From Forficula auricularia (Eukaryota > Arthropoda > Insecta > Dermaptera > Forficulidae), in assembly GCA_024734495.1 (NCBI GenBank), contig JALMQS010000722.1:1124254-1188253 (forward strand): a DNA stretch of 64,000 bases. The letters run 5' to 3'. This document shows, one piece after another, positions 22,069-32,446 of this stretch. The number at the start of each line of letters is the position of its first letter. Positions within the stretch are counted from its first letter, which is position 1. A program made the position numbers and the translations under genes. The notes beneath the pieces were generated by a model. The model had not been told where the DNA came from. It worked only from the letters and a program-made list of their open reading frames with translations, and ran no database searches.

Positions 22069-23064
22069 TTTTCGGGGTCTGCATGCAGATTGATATATTC
22101 TTATTTGATCGGTAGACATCAGTGGGTTGAAGTTGACGGTGTGGCATCCTCACTTCGTGCGTTGACTAGGGGAGTCCCACAGGGTGGGGTGCTGTCTCCG
22201 ATTCTGTTTGCTCTTTTTATTAATGATCTCCCCGAGGTCTTGACGTACTGCAAATACCACTTGTTTGCAGACGATCTACAAATCTACATGGGAGCTGCTA
22301 GGGGCGATTTAAATCAAACAGTAGATAAGATCAATAATGATATTGAGGCTATTGCGAGATGGACAGGTTTGAATGGCCTTCAGCTAAATCCCTTCAAGAC
22401 CCAAGCACTGTGGATTGCGAATAGAAGATCGATGACACCTCCTCAGATTAGGGTTTGTGGATCGGCCATCCCATATTCTGACACTGTAAGAGATCTGGGA
22501 GTCTATTTGAACGGGCGGCTCACCTGGGGCGACCACGTGACGCAGGTCTGCCGTAGAGTGTATGGGGCCCTGGTTCCCCTGCGTCGACTGGCGGCATTCA
22601 CGCCAATCGAGATCCGGCGGAAGATAATTGTAGCCGTTGTTCTTCCCCACTTCCTTTATTGTGATACAGTGCATTATAACCTGGACAGTATAAGCAGTCG
22701 ACGTTTGTCGGTTGCCTTCAATGCCTGTGCAAGGTACATATACAATCTTGAGCCTAGAGCTAGTGTGTCCAGGTTCGCGGCCAGGATTGTGGGGATGAGC
22801 CTTGGTGCATATCGTATGTATAGATATGCGAAGTTTGTGCATGGGGTCCTCTCGGGACGTGCGCCCGACTACCTCGGTCGTGCGCTAGTCTGTGGGCCCT
22901 CGGAGCGGGCGCGTGCACTGGTCTGTCCACCCCACAGGAGCAAGATGGTAGCAGATTCTTTCAAAGTGACGGCGACGAAAGTGTGGAACGCGTTGCCGGT
23001 TGAATTGAGGAGGATAGTGCGCCCTGATCGTTTTGAGACAGAACTCCACCGGCATTTAGCCTAG
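22069..23064 (+). CDS. reverse transcriptase, C-terminal part, non-LTR family A
   Basis: Open from the gap to TAG at 23062-23064, about 331 residues. Visible motifs: GVPQGGVLSPILFALFINDLP (RT block 4, 22171-22233), FADDLQIY (catalytic block 5, 22264-22287), then the thumb-like region and a C-terminal part with VWNALPVELR. The FADD form is usual in non-LTR retrotransposons of the Jockey/CR1/I-like group; I cannot assign the clade further. The N-terminal part, including any endonuclease, is in or beyond the gap. It is the only long uninterrupted RT reading frame in the window, suggesting a fairly recent insertion. Confidence 0.85.
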   Translation, partial: FSGSACRLIYSYLIGRHQWVEVDGVASSLRALTRGVPQGGVLSPILFALFINDLPEVLTYCKYHLFADDLQIYMGAARGDLNQTVDKINNDIEAIARWTGLNGLQLNPFKTQALWIANRRSMTPPQIRVCGSAIPYSDTVRDLGVYLNGRLTWGDHVTQVCRRVYGALVPLRRLAAFTPIEIRRKIIVAVVLPHFLYCDTVHYNLDSISSRRLSVAFNACARYIYNLEPRASVSRFAARIVGMSLGAYRMYRYAKFVHGVLSGRAPDYLGRALVCGPSERARALVCPPHRSKMVADSFKVTATKVWNALPVELRRIVRPDRFETELHRHLA

Positions 23065-23546
23065 CAATTCCGATGCATTCAGCGAGGTTTAAACTAGCAA
23101 CCAACCAGTACACTTCGCCCTGAAGAAGCAGAGCTACGGAGGCACCTAGCCTAATATATATATATATGTTTGTTTTTATATCCTATATATTGTTATTTTG
23201 TTGTTTTTATATCCTATATATTGTTATTTTTTTTTTTGTTTTGTTTTTATATCCTGTTTATTGTAATTTTTGTTTTTATATCATACATATTGTAATTTTT
23301 TTTTTTTTTATATCCTATATATTGTAATTTATTTTTTCTTTTTCTCCTCCTCTCATTCTATATATTTTGTATCTTTTTTATTTTTGTTTCATATATTAAG
23401 TATGTATTTTTCTTCTTTTTGATTTTTTGCTTTTTCTTGTATTGTTTAATTAATTTTTTTTTTTGTAAATATTTTGGTCTAAAATTGTACATTAAAGGGG
23501 CCAGATGGCCCTATAGATACAATGTTTTAATAAATAAATAAATAAA
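23065..23546 (+). mobile_element. 3'UTR and (TAAA)n tail of non-LTR family A
   Basis: Follows the RT stop codon. It contains about five copies of a ~40-bp T-rich unit (GTTTTTATATCCTATATATT, 23165-23345), then GGGGCCAGATGGCCCTATAG, a hairpin, and a (TAAA)n tail at 23531-23546. The tail abuts the hAT-like MITE of the duplicated segment, which lacks its first seven bases. Confidence 0.8.
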
Positions 23547-25460
23547 GTATCCAGAAAATTTTAATGTGCGGAGGTCCATCCACAAAGCAAAATATTTAGT
23601 GGGAATTTCTTTTTATTAAAATAATTAGTCCAGTTAAATTGTGTATTTACCCGAAAGTTTTGGGGTAGTTTTAATTTCTTCGACCCTTTATGTTAATCTT
23701 TATGTTAAATACTATTCCATCAGTATTTTCTTATGAAATTGTCACGTTCAACTATCGTCAGTAAAACCGACTTAACAGATAACCGATTTTTAAATTTAGT
23801 TTGTGTGCCGCAAATATTTCCAGATATTTGCCGTCAGCCAAAAAAGATTGAAAAGCACTGCCCTATGGTAAAGTAAAAGGAAAAAAATGAGTAGGTAAAT
23901 ACTGAGGAAAAAACATGGAATTTAAAAAATATTTTTTCATACAATTCACCCCTCATCAATAATTAATAAAAAAAAAGTATTGGCAAAAATGTACGCCTCT
24001 AAAATTTTTTCCGCCTTAGGCACGTGCCTACTGTGCATATGCGTAAATCCGCCCCTGTCTGTATCTATCTCACCGTGACATAATACCAATAAAATGAAAG
24101 ACCATATTAAATTCATTAATTCAATAAGAGTCTTCAATAAACCAAGAAAAAAAAATATTAGCAAAAGTGGGTTGTTTTTTATCATAAAAGTATTGCAGAA
24201 GATTCTTTCCTATTTCCGTTCTCGCTATAAAGACTTATAAATGGTTATTGTAAAAAAAAAAACAGTGCGCAACTGCAGCGTTTGTGGAAAAATGGGTGCA
24301 GTTTACAGTAGGGTCTCACACAAGTTAAAGTTATGTGTGAAACCTCTTTGGCCTTAATATGCCATTTATTAACTAATTGATTCACAATTTGGAATAGTGT
24401 CTCTGAAATAATCGGAGGCATATCAACATATAATTCCTCTAGTCATTTATCTTAAAAATAAATGTTACAAAGGGCAATGTGACCATCTCGATTCTACAAT
24501 TATTTCCATTTAAATTTTTAATAACTCAGAAGATAACAGAAACGTATATATAATGGTAGGCATGCACATAATCTGTGGGTCACTAGAGAAGGCTAGAAAA
24601 TGCAAAAACTAACACCCAAAAATGGAGGGAGGGTCATAAAATGAAAATACTTTCTCCTGGACCAAACTCAACCAAATTTTGTATATAATTGTAATTATAT
24701 AATATAATAATATAATATAATATAATATATACTATATATAGTATTATATAATTGTAATTATATGTGGGACACTAGAAGGCTAGAAATGCAAAAAACTGGG
24801 TGCTGAGGGTGGGTACGAGAGTGGAATCGGGTGGGGATGGGCTAGGGTATGGGGTGCGGGGGTGGTATGAGGGTCCGGGGTGGAGATCTGGACAGCGCAA
24901 TGACGCACTGAATGTTTAAAGTGGTGTCTATAGCTATGAGGCCTTCACACGCACTCGCAACCAGCGCATAAGCATACTCTCGTATCGTATGTGTACCCCG
25001 AAAGATCCGACTGGGCGCCACGAATGGCATCGATCAGGGTATAGGTGTGTACGCAGAGGTACACGTGAAATATAGCGGGCGTATATTCCACCCTCGCTAG
25101 TGTTGAAGCTATCAACAGCTGGCGAGTTAACAACAGCTATCTAGACAAAACCTTGTGCCACCACGAGACCAACCTCAGTCGAATGGAGCTAGGAACTTTC
25201 GTCCCTAGGGCTTTCTCCATTCCCCATGGCACCATTTGTTTTCAACAAATCTTTGGTATGGTTGTTGGAGGTTTCTCTTGCACATGACTTTCCATGCTCC
25301 ACCCTTTCAGATTCGGACTCTCTTCCCACAGTCCCAGTACGTGATCGACTGCATGTGCGGTTGATTAACCTGATGTGATTGCAACATCACATGCTAACTT
25401 CCGACAAACCGCTTGCAAATCGCCCAAGCCGGCTCACACCTGCTGCAAACAGCCAAGTAG

Positions 25461-25733
25461 ACGAATGCTTCGTTTTTACATAATCAGAAGCATTGTTCGC
25501 CAAGCAAGCTCCGAAACGATGGTAGTCAAGCGCTTTACAAAGCGTCCAACACGGTTCACGCCCGCTGTAAAAAACAAATCCAGCAGGATTTGAAGATTCA
25601 GAATCTTCAGCTCCAGGTCCGCGACCTGTTGTCGTTCGGCAAACGACTCGCCACCCTCCATTCCAGGCGGCCTTCTGCCTATACCCCTATTTGTTATGTG
25701 TGCAAAGCAAACCCACTGTGTTACAGCTTTTAG
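25461..25733 (+). pseudogene. unidentified 90-codon open segment in the insertion
   Basis: Bounded by stops, without a clear ATG. The residues include a charged, Gln/Leu-rich stretch (CKKQIQQDLKIQNLQLQVRD) that could form a coiled coil, then ICYVCKANPLC with three Cys. A related KIQNLQ stretch recurs just downstream of the stop (about 25741-25760), as if part had been duplicated. No family is recognised; it may be a relic of a gag-like protein or chance. Confidence 0.2.
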
Positions 25734-26038
25734 GGTGTAAGATTCAAAATCTCCAGCCTAAGTTCGTGAACCGATTGTTCGCTTGGCCAGCGGTTCGTCG
25801 ACTTTTGTGCTGAACTCAGGCTCGTTCGTTAAATCTGGAAGTCGACAACTTCTTCTACATGATATATAACCATGCAGTTATTCGGACTACATGATATCAA
25901 CCATGCACACCACAGTCAAGTGGCACAGATTGGCATTCACTACGGTAAGGGCGCCAGTCCTTCATTCTAAAGGGTCCCACGTAAGACACCAATTGAATGG
26001 CAGCCGCAGACCACTCTTGAAAAGTTTACCGTTTTGGC

Positions 26039-26361
26039 GTACACTCAGCGTGGGCTCGCCAAACCCAATCTGAACCACCGTCAGACGTGCCGCTGGACCA
26101 TTTTAAATCAGAGGGCTAGTCATTTCCCTTGTCATGACCACGGTCATGGCATGCGAGCGGGTACAATACACGTACGTCCCCCCTCCCGCACTGATTGGCT
26201 TACACTCAGCGAAGGCTCGCCAAACCCAATCTGCACCACCGTCAGATGTGCTGCTGGACCATTTTAAATCAGAGGGTTAGTCATCTCCCTTGTCATGACT
26301 ACGGCCATGGCATGCGAGCGGGTACAATACACGTACGTCCCCTGCTCGCACTGATTAGCAA
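26039..26361. repeat. 161-bp tandem duplication in the insertion
   Basis: Two units, starting at 26039 and 26200, share ACACTCAGCG, CTCGCCAAACCCAATCTG, GGACCATTTTAAATCAGAGG and GGCATGCGAGCGGGTACAAT with about 90% identity. Tandem subrepeats of this size are usual in rDNA intergenic spacers. Confidence 0.8.
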
Positions 26362-26834
26362 GCATAATGCCAGAGCAACACCAATTTCGGCTTGCAGGTT
26401 TGTCATTTCCTGAATACGTGGACACCGCGGTGCTCTGAGCGTGGAAGCCACATGAGCTAGTCACGGAGTCAATCATGGCCAGCTTTTGTAGCCATCACCA
26501 TATACTGGTGATTCTCATCGGCATTTATAAATTATTCATATTGATAAGCAAATTTCCAGCAGCGCCCTCAACTGCTGGTTACAGTTAGTACTGTTTACTG
26601 TCTTATGAAATAGTTATAATTATCATCAAGGAATGACAGCTTATTTATGCTTTTATCAATTTGCATGGCCACCATCAAACCATGCGCCGTGAGTTATTGG
26701 CTTACTGCTGTGCCATTGATCAGCCCGGCCGCACGACCCACTCAACCAGGCTACAAAAAGCCCGCAGTGCCGGCGTATTTGGTTCAAGCCACCAACATCT
26801 CGCATAATGAAGCATATCCAGAGCAGCGCATCTG

Positions 26835-27388
26835 AATATACTAAAAGGATAGAGTATCTCTTACTATATATGTCATAGACATAAAATAGCATATCTGGCA
26901 GGATCAACCGAAATATACTAAAAGGATAGAAAAGATTCTATATATGTCGAGATGTGTAAGTCACCATTCCAATACATGCATTCTTGCATAATTGCTTATG
27001 CTATATGATATCATCATCATTTTGATAGTGATATTTTCATAAATTTGTAAGTTCATAATCGACAGAGTCGATGTAGTGGGATTTGTAGAAATTAATCGTG
27101 CTTGGCGATACTTCTAATGTAATATCATAGCATTTTATCTCTTTTAGAATTTATCTGATAAATTCAAGAGATTTGTTCACCATAGTTAGTTTTGATGCAG
27201 CAGTTGCCGCATCCTGTTGCCAGGCATAACATAGCACCTCTTGGCCCACCAAATATACTAAAAAAGATAGCCCATAATGGAGGATCATCCATGGGACTAT
27301 ATATGTCTGATGACATAATATAGCATATCCAGTGCATTTTCCAGATGGGCCCAAGGACATAGAAATATTTCTATATATGCCGAATGGC
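26835..27388 (-). promoter_or_regulatory. repeated spacer-promoter-like blocks
   Basis: AATATACTAAAAGGATAG occurs at 26835-26852 and 26912-26929, with a close relative at 27252-27270. Each is followed by CTATATATG(T/C)C (near 26864, 26939, 27297 and 27371), and two by GACATAnAATAGCATATC. Repeated promoter-like units occur in insect rDNA spacers. That these bind RNA polymerase I factors is conjecture. Confidence 0.35.
26895..26909 (-). rRNA. 15-base match to the 5' end of 18S rRNA (fragment)
   Basis: The minus strand reads GGTTGATCCTGCCAG, identical to the universally conserved start of 18S rRNA. Neither flank continues the rRNA: upstream is AT-rich subrepeat and downstream is ATATGCTATTTT. 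It is therefore a fragment or a rearranged junction, not a gene. Confidence 0.45.
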
Positions 27389-27551
27389 AACTGCGTTCTT
27401 CGCCAAGGGTAACACTCTTAGTTCTCCGAAAGGTGCGGATATCCACCCGGACCACGCGGAGGTGGTGTTACCTTCCAAGAAACGGCCCAGTGCAGAGAGA
27501 AGCTTCGTTGCCTTTAGCTCGTTCTCTAGCGGCTTTCGTTTCGCCAGGTAG
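27384..27551 (+). other. 55-codon ORF ending at the insertion junction
   Basis: The ORF starts MATAFFAKGNTLSSPKGADI and ends in GFRFAR, with TAG supplied partly by the right-hand direct repeat. Composition is protein-like and hydrophilic but no family is recognised. It may be a truncated N-terminus of a longer inserted gene. Confidence 0.2.
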
Positions 27552-28414
27552 TCCGGGGGTGGAATGGGAGTGGGGTGAAGGAGTGAGGCGGAATAGGGGG
27601 GTTCAGGGGGGCCAGGGGGTGTAATCCCCTGGCTAGCAAGAGGGCCGCCGAAGGCGGGCCTTGCACCTAGTCAATAAATAAAAATATGTTAACTTTTATT
27701 AAAAAAATATTGTTTTTAATAATATTTTATTCATAGATGATAGCAAAATAAGTTTTGTATTGTATATCAACAGTTTTAAAAATTGCAATTACATTACACG
27801 TTGACTCTGCGAGTCTCTCGTGAACTGATTCTCTTGGTTCAATGGATTTGTTAGCAACTGAAGAAGGGGTTAGTTTTCAAATTTTTAGTGGCCCAAAATA
27901 AAAATCTTGTAATTTGGTATTAAAGAAATATATGAACAAGTGAGTATTCAAAGACAGTCGAGTCTGGAAACATCGCAAGAATACGATCTTGCATCCTTTA
28001 AGATTTTCAACTGATCTGAAAATGCAGAAAAAAAAATCAAAAATCGTTCACATAACATCATACATAAAATTACTTGATTTTACGTCCATTTTCCCGTAGT
28101 TCAACTTGTATTAACATTTTTAATTTCCATTTCATTTCAAAAATAATTATTTAACTTATTTGCCTGTTTATCTGCCTGATCTGCCTGTAACGATAGTAAT
28201 TTGAAAAATATTTTTTGAGATTCAAAAACGTGGTTTCATATGTGTAATTTGAGCTTTAGCTTAAGTTGTACTAGAATTAAACTTTTTTTTTTTTTAGAAA
28301 CTACCAAAAAGTCTCCCAAGAACGTTATATAGTTAGGCATGGTCGCATTTTGAAATGATTTATTAATTATTGTAATTTTTTAATAAATGAATTCTATCAC
28401 TTTGAAACAAAACA

Positions 28415-29050
28415 GCGTGCAAGCTTGGTCTCCTTATTTAGGTTAGACTCTATTTTTCTCCAAGTCAACTTCTTACACTTTATAAGGCTCAAATTCGTCC
28501 CTATCTCAAATATGGCTCTCATCTGTGGAGTGGGGTCTCCAAGCATTCTCTTGCCACACTGGATGTGATCCAGAAGCGAGCAATTAAACTAATAGGAGAC
28601 CCGGCTCTAACCAACTCACATCGACTTCTGGCTCACCGAAGAACCGTTGCTGCCCTTTCCCGTACTACAGATACTATCACGGTGTCTGTTCAGTCGAGCT
28701 GAAATCAATTATCCCCCCTAAAGCCCCTCTTTACGAGAAATACGCGGTTTTCGAACGCTCAGCACCCCTTCGCTGTCAAATTGGATAAAAGTCGAACAAG
28801 CGCTTTCGCCAACTCTTTTATCCCCATGACCTCCAGAGACTGGAACTCGCTGCCCTCACACCATCTTTCCCGCGACTTATAACCTTCAGCTATTTAAGAC
28901 CCTTATCCACAGATGCCTTCGACCCCCGCCCAGCCCATAAAATTCTTTCTTCTTCTTTTCACGATGGAGGGGCCAACCCAGGCCTTTAGGGGTTGCACCT
29001 TTTTGGTGTAACTCCTTCTCTCATCATTTTCATAAAAAAAGAAAAAAAAA
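28415..29050 (+). pseudogene. non-LTR retrotransposon 3' end, family B, copy 2
   Basis: Copy in the second duplication unit, nearly identical to 19550-20174 and with the same frameshifts, so the retrotransposon inserted before the duplication. It ends in an A-rich tail at ~29030-29050. Confidence 0.75.
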
Positions 29051-29392
29051 TTATCTCCCCTAAAGCCTTCTTTAATAGAAACACACGGTTTTCGAACGTT
29101 CAGCACCGCTTTCAAATTGGATGTAAATCGAGCCAGCGTTTTCGCCAACTCATTTGTCCCTATGACCTCCTAGAGACTGAAACTTACTGTCTTTCCTGCG
29201 ACTTATAGCTGTCAGCTGTTTAAGACCCGCATCCACAGATATCTTCGACTCCTATCCAACCCATAAAATCCCCTTTTCTTCTTCTTTTCGGATGATGGAG
29301 GGGCCCACTCAGCGTCTTTAGGGGATGCATCTTTTTTGTGTATCTCCTTCTCCCATCAATATCATTAAAAAAAAATTAAAAAAAAAAAAACA
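29051..29392 (+). pseudogene. non-LTR retrotransposon 3' end, family B, copy 3 (head-to-tail)
   Basis: Starts at TTATCTCCCCTAAAGCC, directly after the poly-A of copy 2, and repeats the last ~340 bp of the family: relics of the C-terminal coding region, the CACCTTTTTGGTGT-like hairpin (here GCATCTTTTTTGTGTA), and a poly-A tail at 29364-29390. It is more diverged than copy 2, hence a separate event. Confidence 0.75.
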
Positions 29393-30513
29393 TTCACTCA
29401 TAATGAGAGACCAACAATTTCGCATCACTATTAAATTTAGATATATTAATTTAAGATTTTTAATTAGTTCTTTAATTATTATTCGGGTTAGGTACTCTCC
29501 TTTAGCACTACATACTATATAGCATATACATAATAGGATTATTTTAATAAATAAATCAATTCCGGAAAATTTACTCTAATTTCACACAAAACAATTACAC
29601 GAGATTCTAAAATTTTTGAAAATCGCGCTGATGTTAAATGGCGAGTGTGACAGTCACTATGACATGAATTATAACCTAGAAGAGTCATTGAAAACTATAA
29701 AAAATCTGGAAAAAATATAATTACAGAAAAAATAAAATGTGAATAGTCTGGATCAAGTTTTGTTCTTTTTTGTTCAAATGCTTTTTATTATTTGGTGCTC
29801 CCAATTTGAAAGATTTTATAAATTACCAACTGTGGATAAAAAATGTTAGCCCATCTTCAGATAAACTCAAACTTTTGCTAAGTCTAAAAGCACTAATTAT
29901 CTAAAGGAATAGAAATATAAGTATTTGAAAAGATGGTAATAAAACAAAGGCATTTTATTAACCGACTTTTGAAAAAAGGAGGGAGGTTATCAATTTAACG
30001 GAATGTCTCTTTTTTTGTGTTTGAACATTTATTTCTCTTTACCATGTGAACCGATTTCAAAAATTTTTTTTGCATTGGGTTCAGTCTAGTTCCCGATTGG
30101 TCCCGCTTAAACTTCACTGGCATTGGACCTATTTTGTTATGTATGTTTACGCATAACTTCTTTGTTTATGGACCGATTTCGATGATTCTTTTTTTATTGA
30201 AAAGGGGGTACCTTAGGGGTGATAGCATATTAATTTGGTTAAGTTCTGATGATATGATCAATGACAAAATAACGGAAATCTCCAATTCTTATGTGCAAAT
30301 AATCAAAATTATAATAAATAAAATCTTTTATAAAAAAAAACAACCTTAAAACTTTCATCTAAAACCCGCTAACGTTTTGATATAATTTCTCTATTTATGA
30401 ATTGAATTATATTATCAATTTCCTATTCATTCGCCCGACGCTTTCTGTTACGAGACGCATGCAAGGTATTATCATAAGTCGCTATTCTTAACATCACCAA
30501 AAAAAGAAAAGAA
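29393..30513. other. AT-rich DNA with an ACCGACTT-type repeat
   Basis: Around 29960-30200 there is AACCGACTTTTGAAAAAAGG, then GGAGGTTATCAATTTAACGG and several GACCGATTTC blocks, a theme of dispersed insect repeats. The ORF at 30134-30349 is inside it and shows no domain. Confidence 0.4.
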
Positions 30514-30945
30514 AAACCGACTTCAAAAAAATTAAATATACTAACTAAAATAATAAGAACTCAAAAATAAAAATAAAGTGCACTCAAAAGGTATAAAATA
30601 ATTATCTAATTTAGTTACCTCTGGAAACGATGAAATTGTTACATGAAATAACTTTTTTGAAGTCGGTGCCAAACAAACTATATAAGCGAGCTTACGCGAT
30701 GTTGTCTTCATTACCTACCAAACGTACTAGTAAGATCCATCGAGTGCAATCTATAAAATGTATAATATATGTTTGGCACCGACTTCAAAAAGTGATTTCA
30801 TGTAACAATTTTCTCGTTTAGTTATAACTAAATTAGATAATTATTTTATACTCTTTAGTAAACTTCTTATTTTATTTTTGAGTTCTTATTATTTTAGTTG
30901 TTGTATTTAATTTTATTGAAGTCGCTTTTTTTTCTAAAAATTATA
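30514..30945. mobile_element. long palindromic MITE, ~190-bp arms
   Basis: AACCGACTTCAAAAAAATT at the left is mirrored by AATTTTATTGAAGTCGCTTT at the right. The arms match through TAATAAGAACTCAAAAATAA, AAAATAATTATCTAATTTAG and TTTGAAGTCGGTGCCAAAC. The ~90-bp centre is not palindromic. A partial relative is at 35036-35330. Confidence 0.75.
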
Positions 30946-31004
30946 TTCTTTTAAATCGCTAATTTTTAAAGAGTTAGGTGCGGGTTCAAGGTGAAACATT
31001 TTTA

Positions 31005-32060
31005 ATTGAAAAGTTTTTATTTTGCCGAGAATAGCAGAGTTGTTGATTCATAAAGGGGAAACAAAGATGTTGTCCTCTGCTTGATGGAAATAAACATACT
31101 TACTCACATATATCGTGGCCTTAGAATGTAAACCTGCTAAATCAATTTTTTATCATATATGACATATTAATACGATTCGAAAGAAAAAAGAGATGCAGCA
31201 CTGTCCAAGTAAAAACTGCTACTTAAAATTACGATCGTAAGTTGTCGAAAGCAACATGTGAAAAAGGAAGTTTCTTTTCCTTAACAACAATATTAAATTT
31301 TGTTTGTTTTTTGTCTGCACTGTAAAATATCCTTATAGTTAGTTAGCATGTTTACACTAAGGCGACGATATATCATATATATGTATATATTATATTTATT
31401 GTTTTGCGACTATAGTTTCGAAGGCTTGGCTCTCATCATCAGTCTTTTTTAATTAAAAATATTATTTTTCACGGGGTCAGTATATAATATAATATTGAAA
31501 TTATTTTCTTCTTACTCATCCTGTAAGCCTGCTAGACATTTATCTAATTGACTGCACAGGCTGAGTAAGAAGAATTTTTTTTTAATATTATATTATATAC
31601 TGACCCCATGAAAAAATAATATTTATAATTAAAAAGAATGATGATGAGGGCCAAGCCTTCGAAACTATAGTCTCAAACAAATAAATAGTTTAAAATAGTT
31701 AGATAAATGTCTAACTGGTTTACAGGCTGAGTAAGAAGAAAAAAATTTCAATATTATATTATATGTATCAGACCCCGTGAAAAATAATATTCATAATTAA
31801 AAAAGACTGGCTCATTGAGGGCCAAGTATTCGAATCTATAGTCTCAAACAAATAAATAATATATATGACTTTAAATAAACCTGTTCTGGATTGTTTTTTA
31901 TAAAAGATTTGTATTTTTTCATTTATATAATCAATCAATAAAAAAATTTATTTTCTATATATTTGAATATATGGTATTTGTGTGTATGTTTATTTGCATC
32001 AAGCAGACGACAACCTCTTTGTTTCTCTTCATGAAACAATTTTACTTACTTTTTATTTTA
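31005..32060. mobile_element. inverted-repeat element with triple internal arms and hammerhead-like cores
   Basis: The left end carries TTTTGCCGAGAATAGCAGAG and GTCCTCTGCTTGATGGAAA. The right end mirrors the second block (TTTGCATCAAGCAGACGAC). Inside, a ~200-bp segment occurs three times: once inverted (31415-31530) and twice direct (31550-31680 and 31720-31855). Each holds GGGGTCAGTATATAAT-like sequence (or its complement) and a module reading TGATGATGA, GGGCCAAGCC, TTCGAAAC, TATAGTC. The element at 38491-39880 has the same ends. Confidence 0.6.
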
Positions 32061-32446
32061 TATCTCTAGTGCTCTTACTATAAAACTAAAACTCCCTTCC
32101 AGACTGGATCTTCACTATGTCTTAAGATTTTCACTTAATCAAGACACGGTTTGAACACGTCCTCTTTGATTACTGCTGCCATATTGTTTCATGTTATAAC
32201 ACCTGAAATAAAGTACTTTCATCTCGTCCCGGCATATAATATAATAGCGCAATTAAGCGAAAAACAACAGATTCATAATAATAATAAAACGTTTTTATTA
32301 GTTGATAATATTATTTACAAATATACCTACGTATACATACCTACTCATGCTCGAATGACCTTCTGAGGTTAATTGAGTTATTATAGCGCTTTTATCCAGC
32401 TCATGAAAAAATAAACTAGTGTAGGTATATGAGCTTCCCTCCTCTT

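Larger units (their letters stand above)
24885..27550 (-). mobile_element. ~2.67-kb insertion resembling rDNA spacer
   Basis: The sequence departs from copy 1 after GTCCGGGGTGGA (24873-24884) and rejoins it at GTCCGGGGGTGGA (27551-27563), so 12-13 bp of target is repeated at the two ends. The inserted DNA is much less AT-rich than its surroundings. It has a 161-bp tandem duplication (26039-26361), several TATATATG-containing subrepeats (26835-27388) and, at 26895-26909, the reverse complement of GGTTGATCCTGCCAG, the conserved 5' end of 18S rRNA. Subrepeats plus the 18S start suggest intergenic spacer/ETS. The rest of 18S is absent. Alternative: a retroelement 5' region. Confidence 0.45.
23547..29050 (+). 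repeat. segmental duplication, copy 2 (interrupted)
   Basis: Same order as copy 1 (17414-20174), with ~2.67 kb inserted at 24885-27550. Without the insertion the lengths are ~2.76 and ~2.84 kb. The patch at 28010-28150 is unlike copy 1. Confidence 0.85.

Noticed and set aside
22384..22842. 152-codon minus-strand ORF
   Set aside because: Antisense shadow of the family A reverse transcriptase.
24842..25133. Two 62-codon minus-strand ORFs
   Set aside because: They cross the insertion junction or spacer-like DNA and show no protein family.
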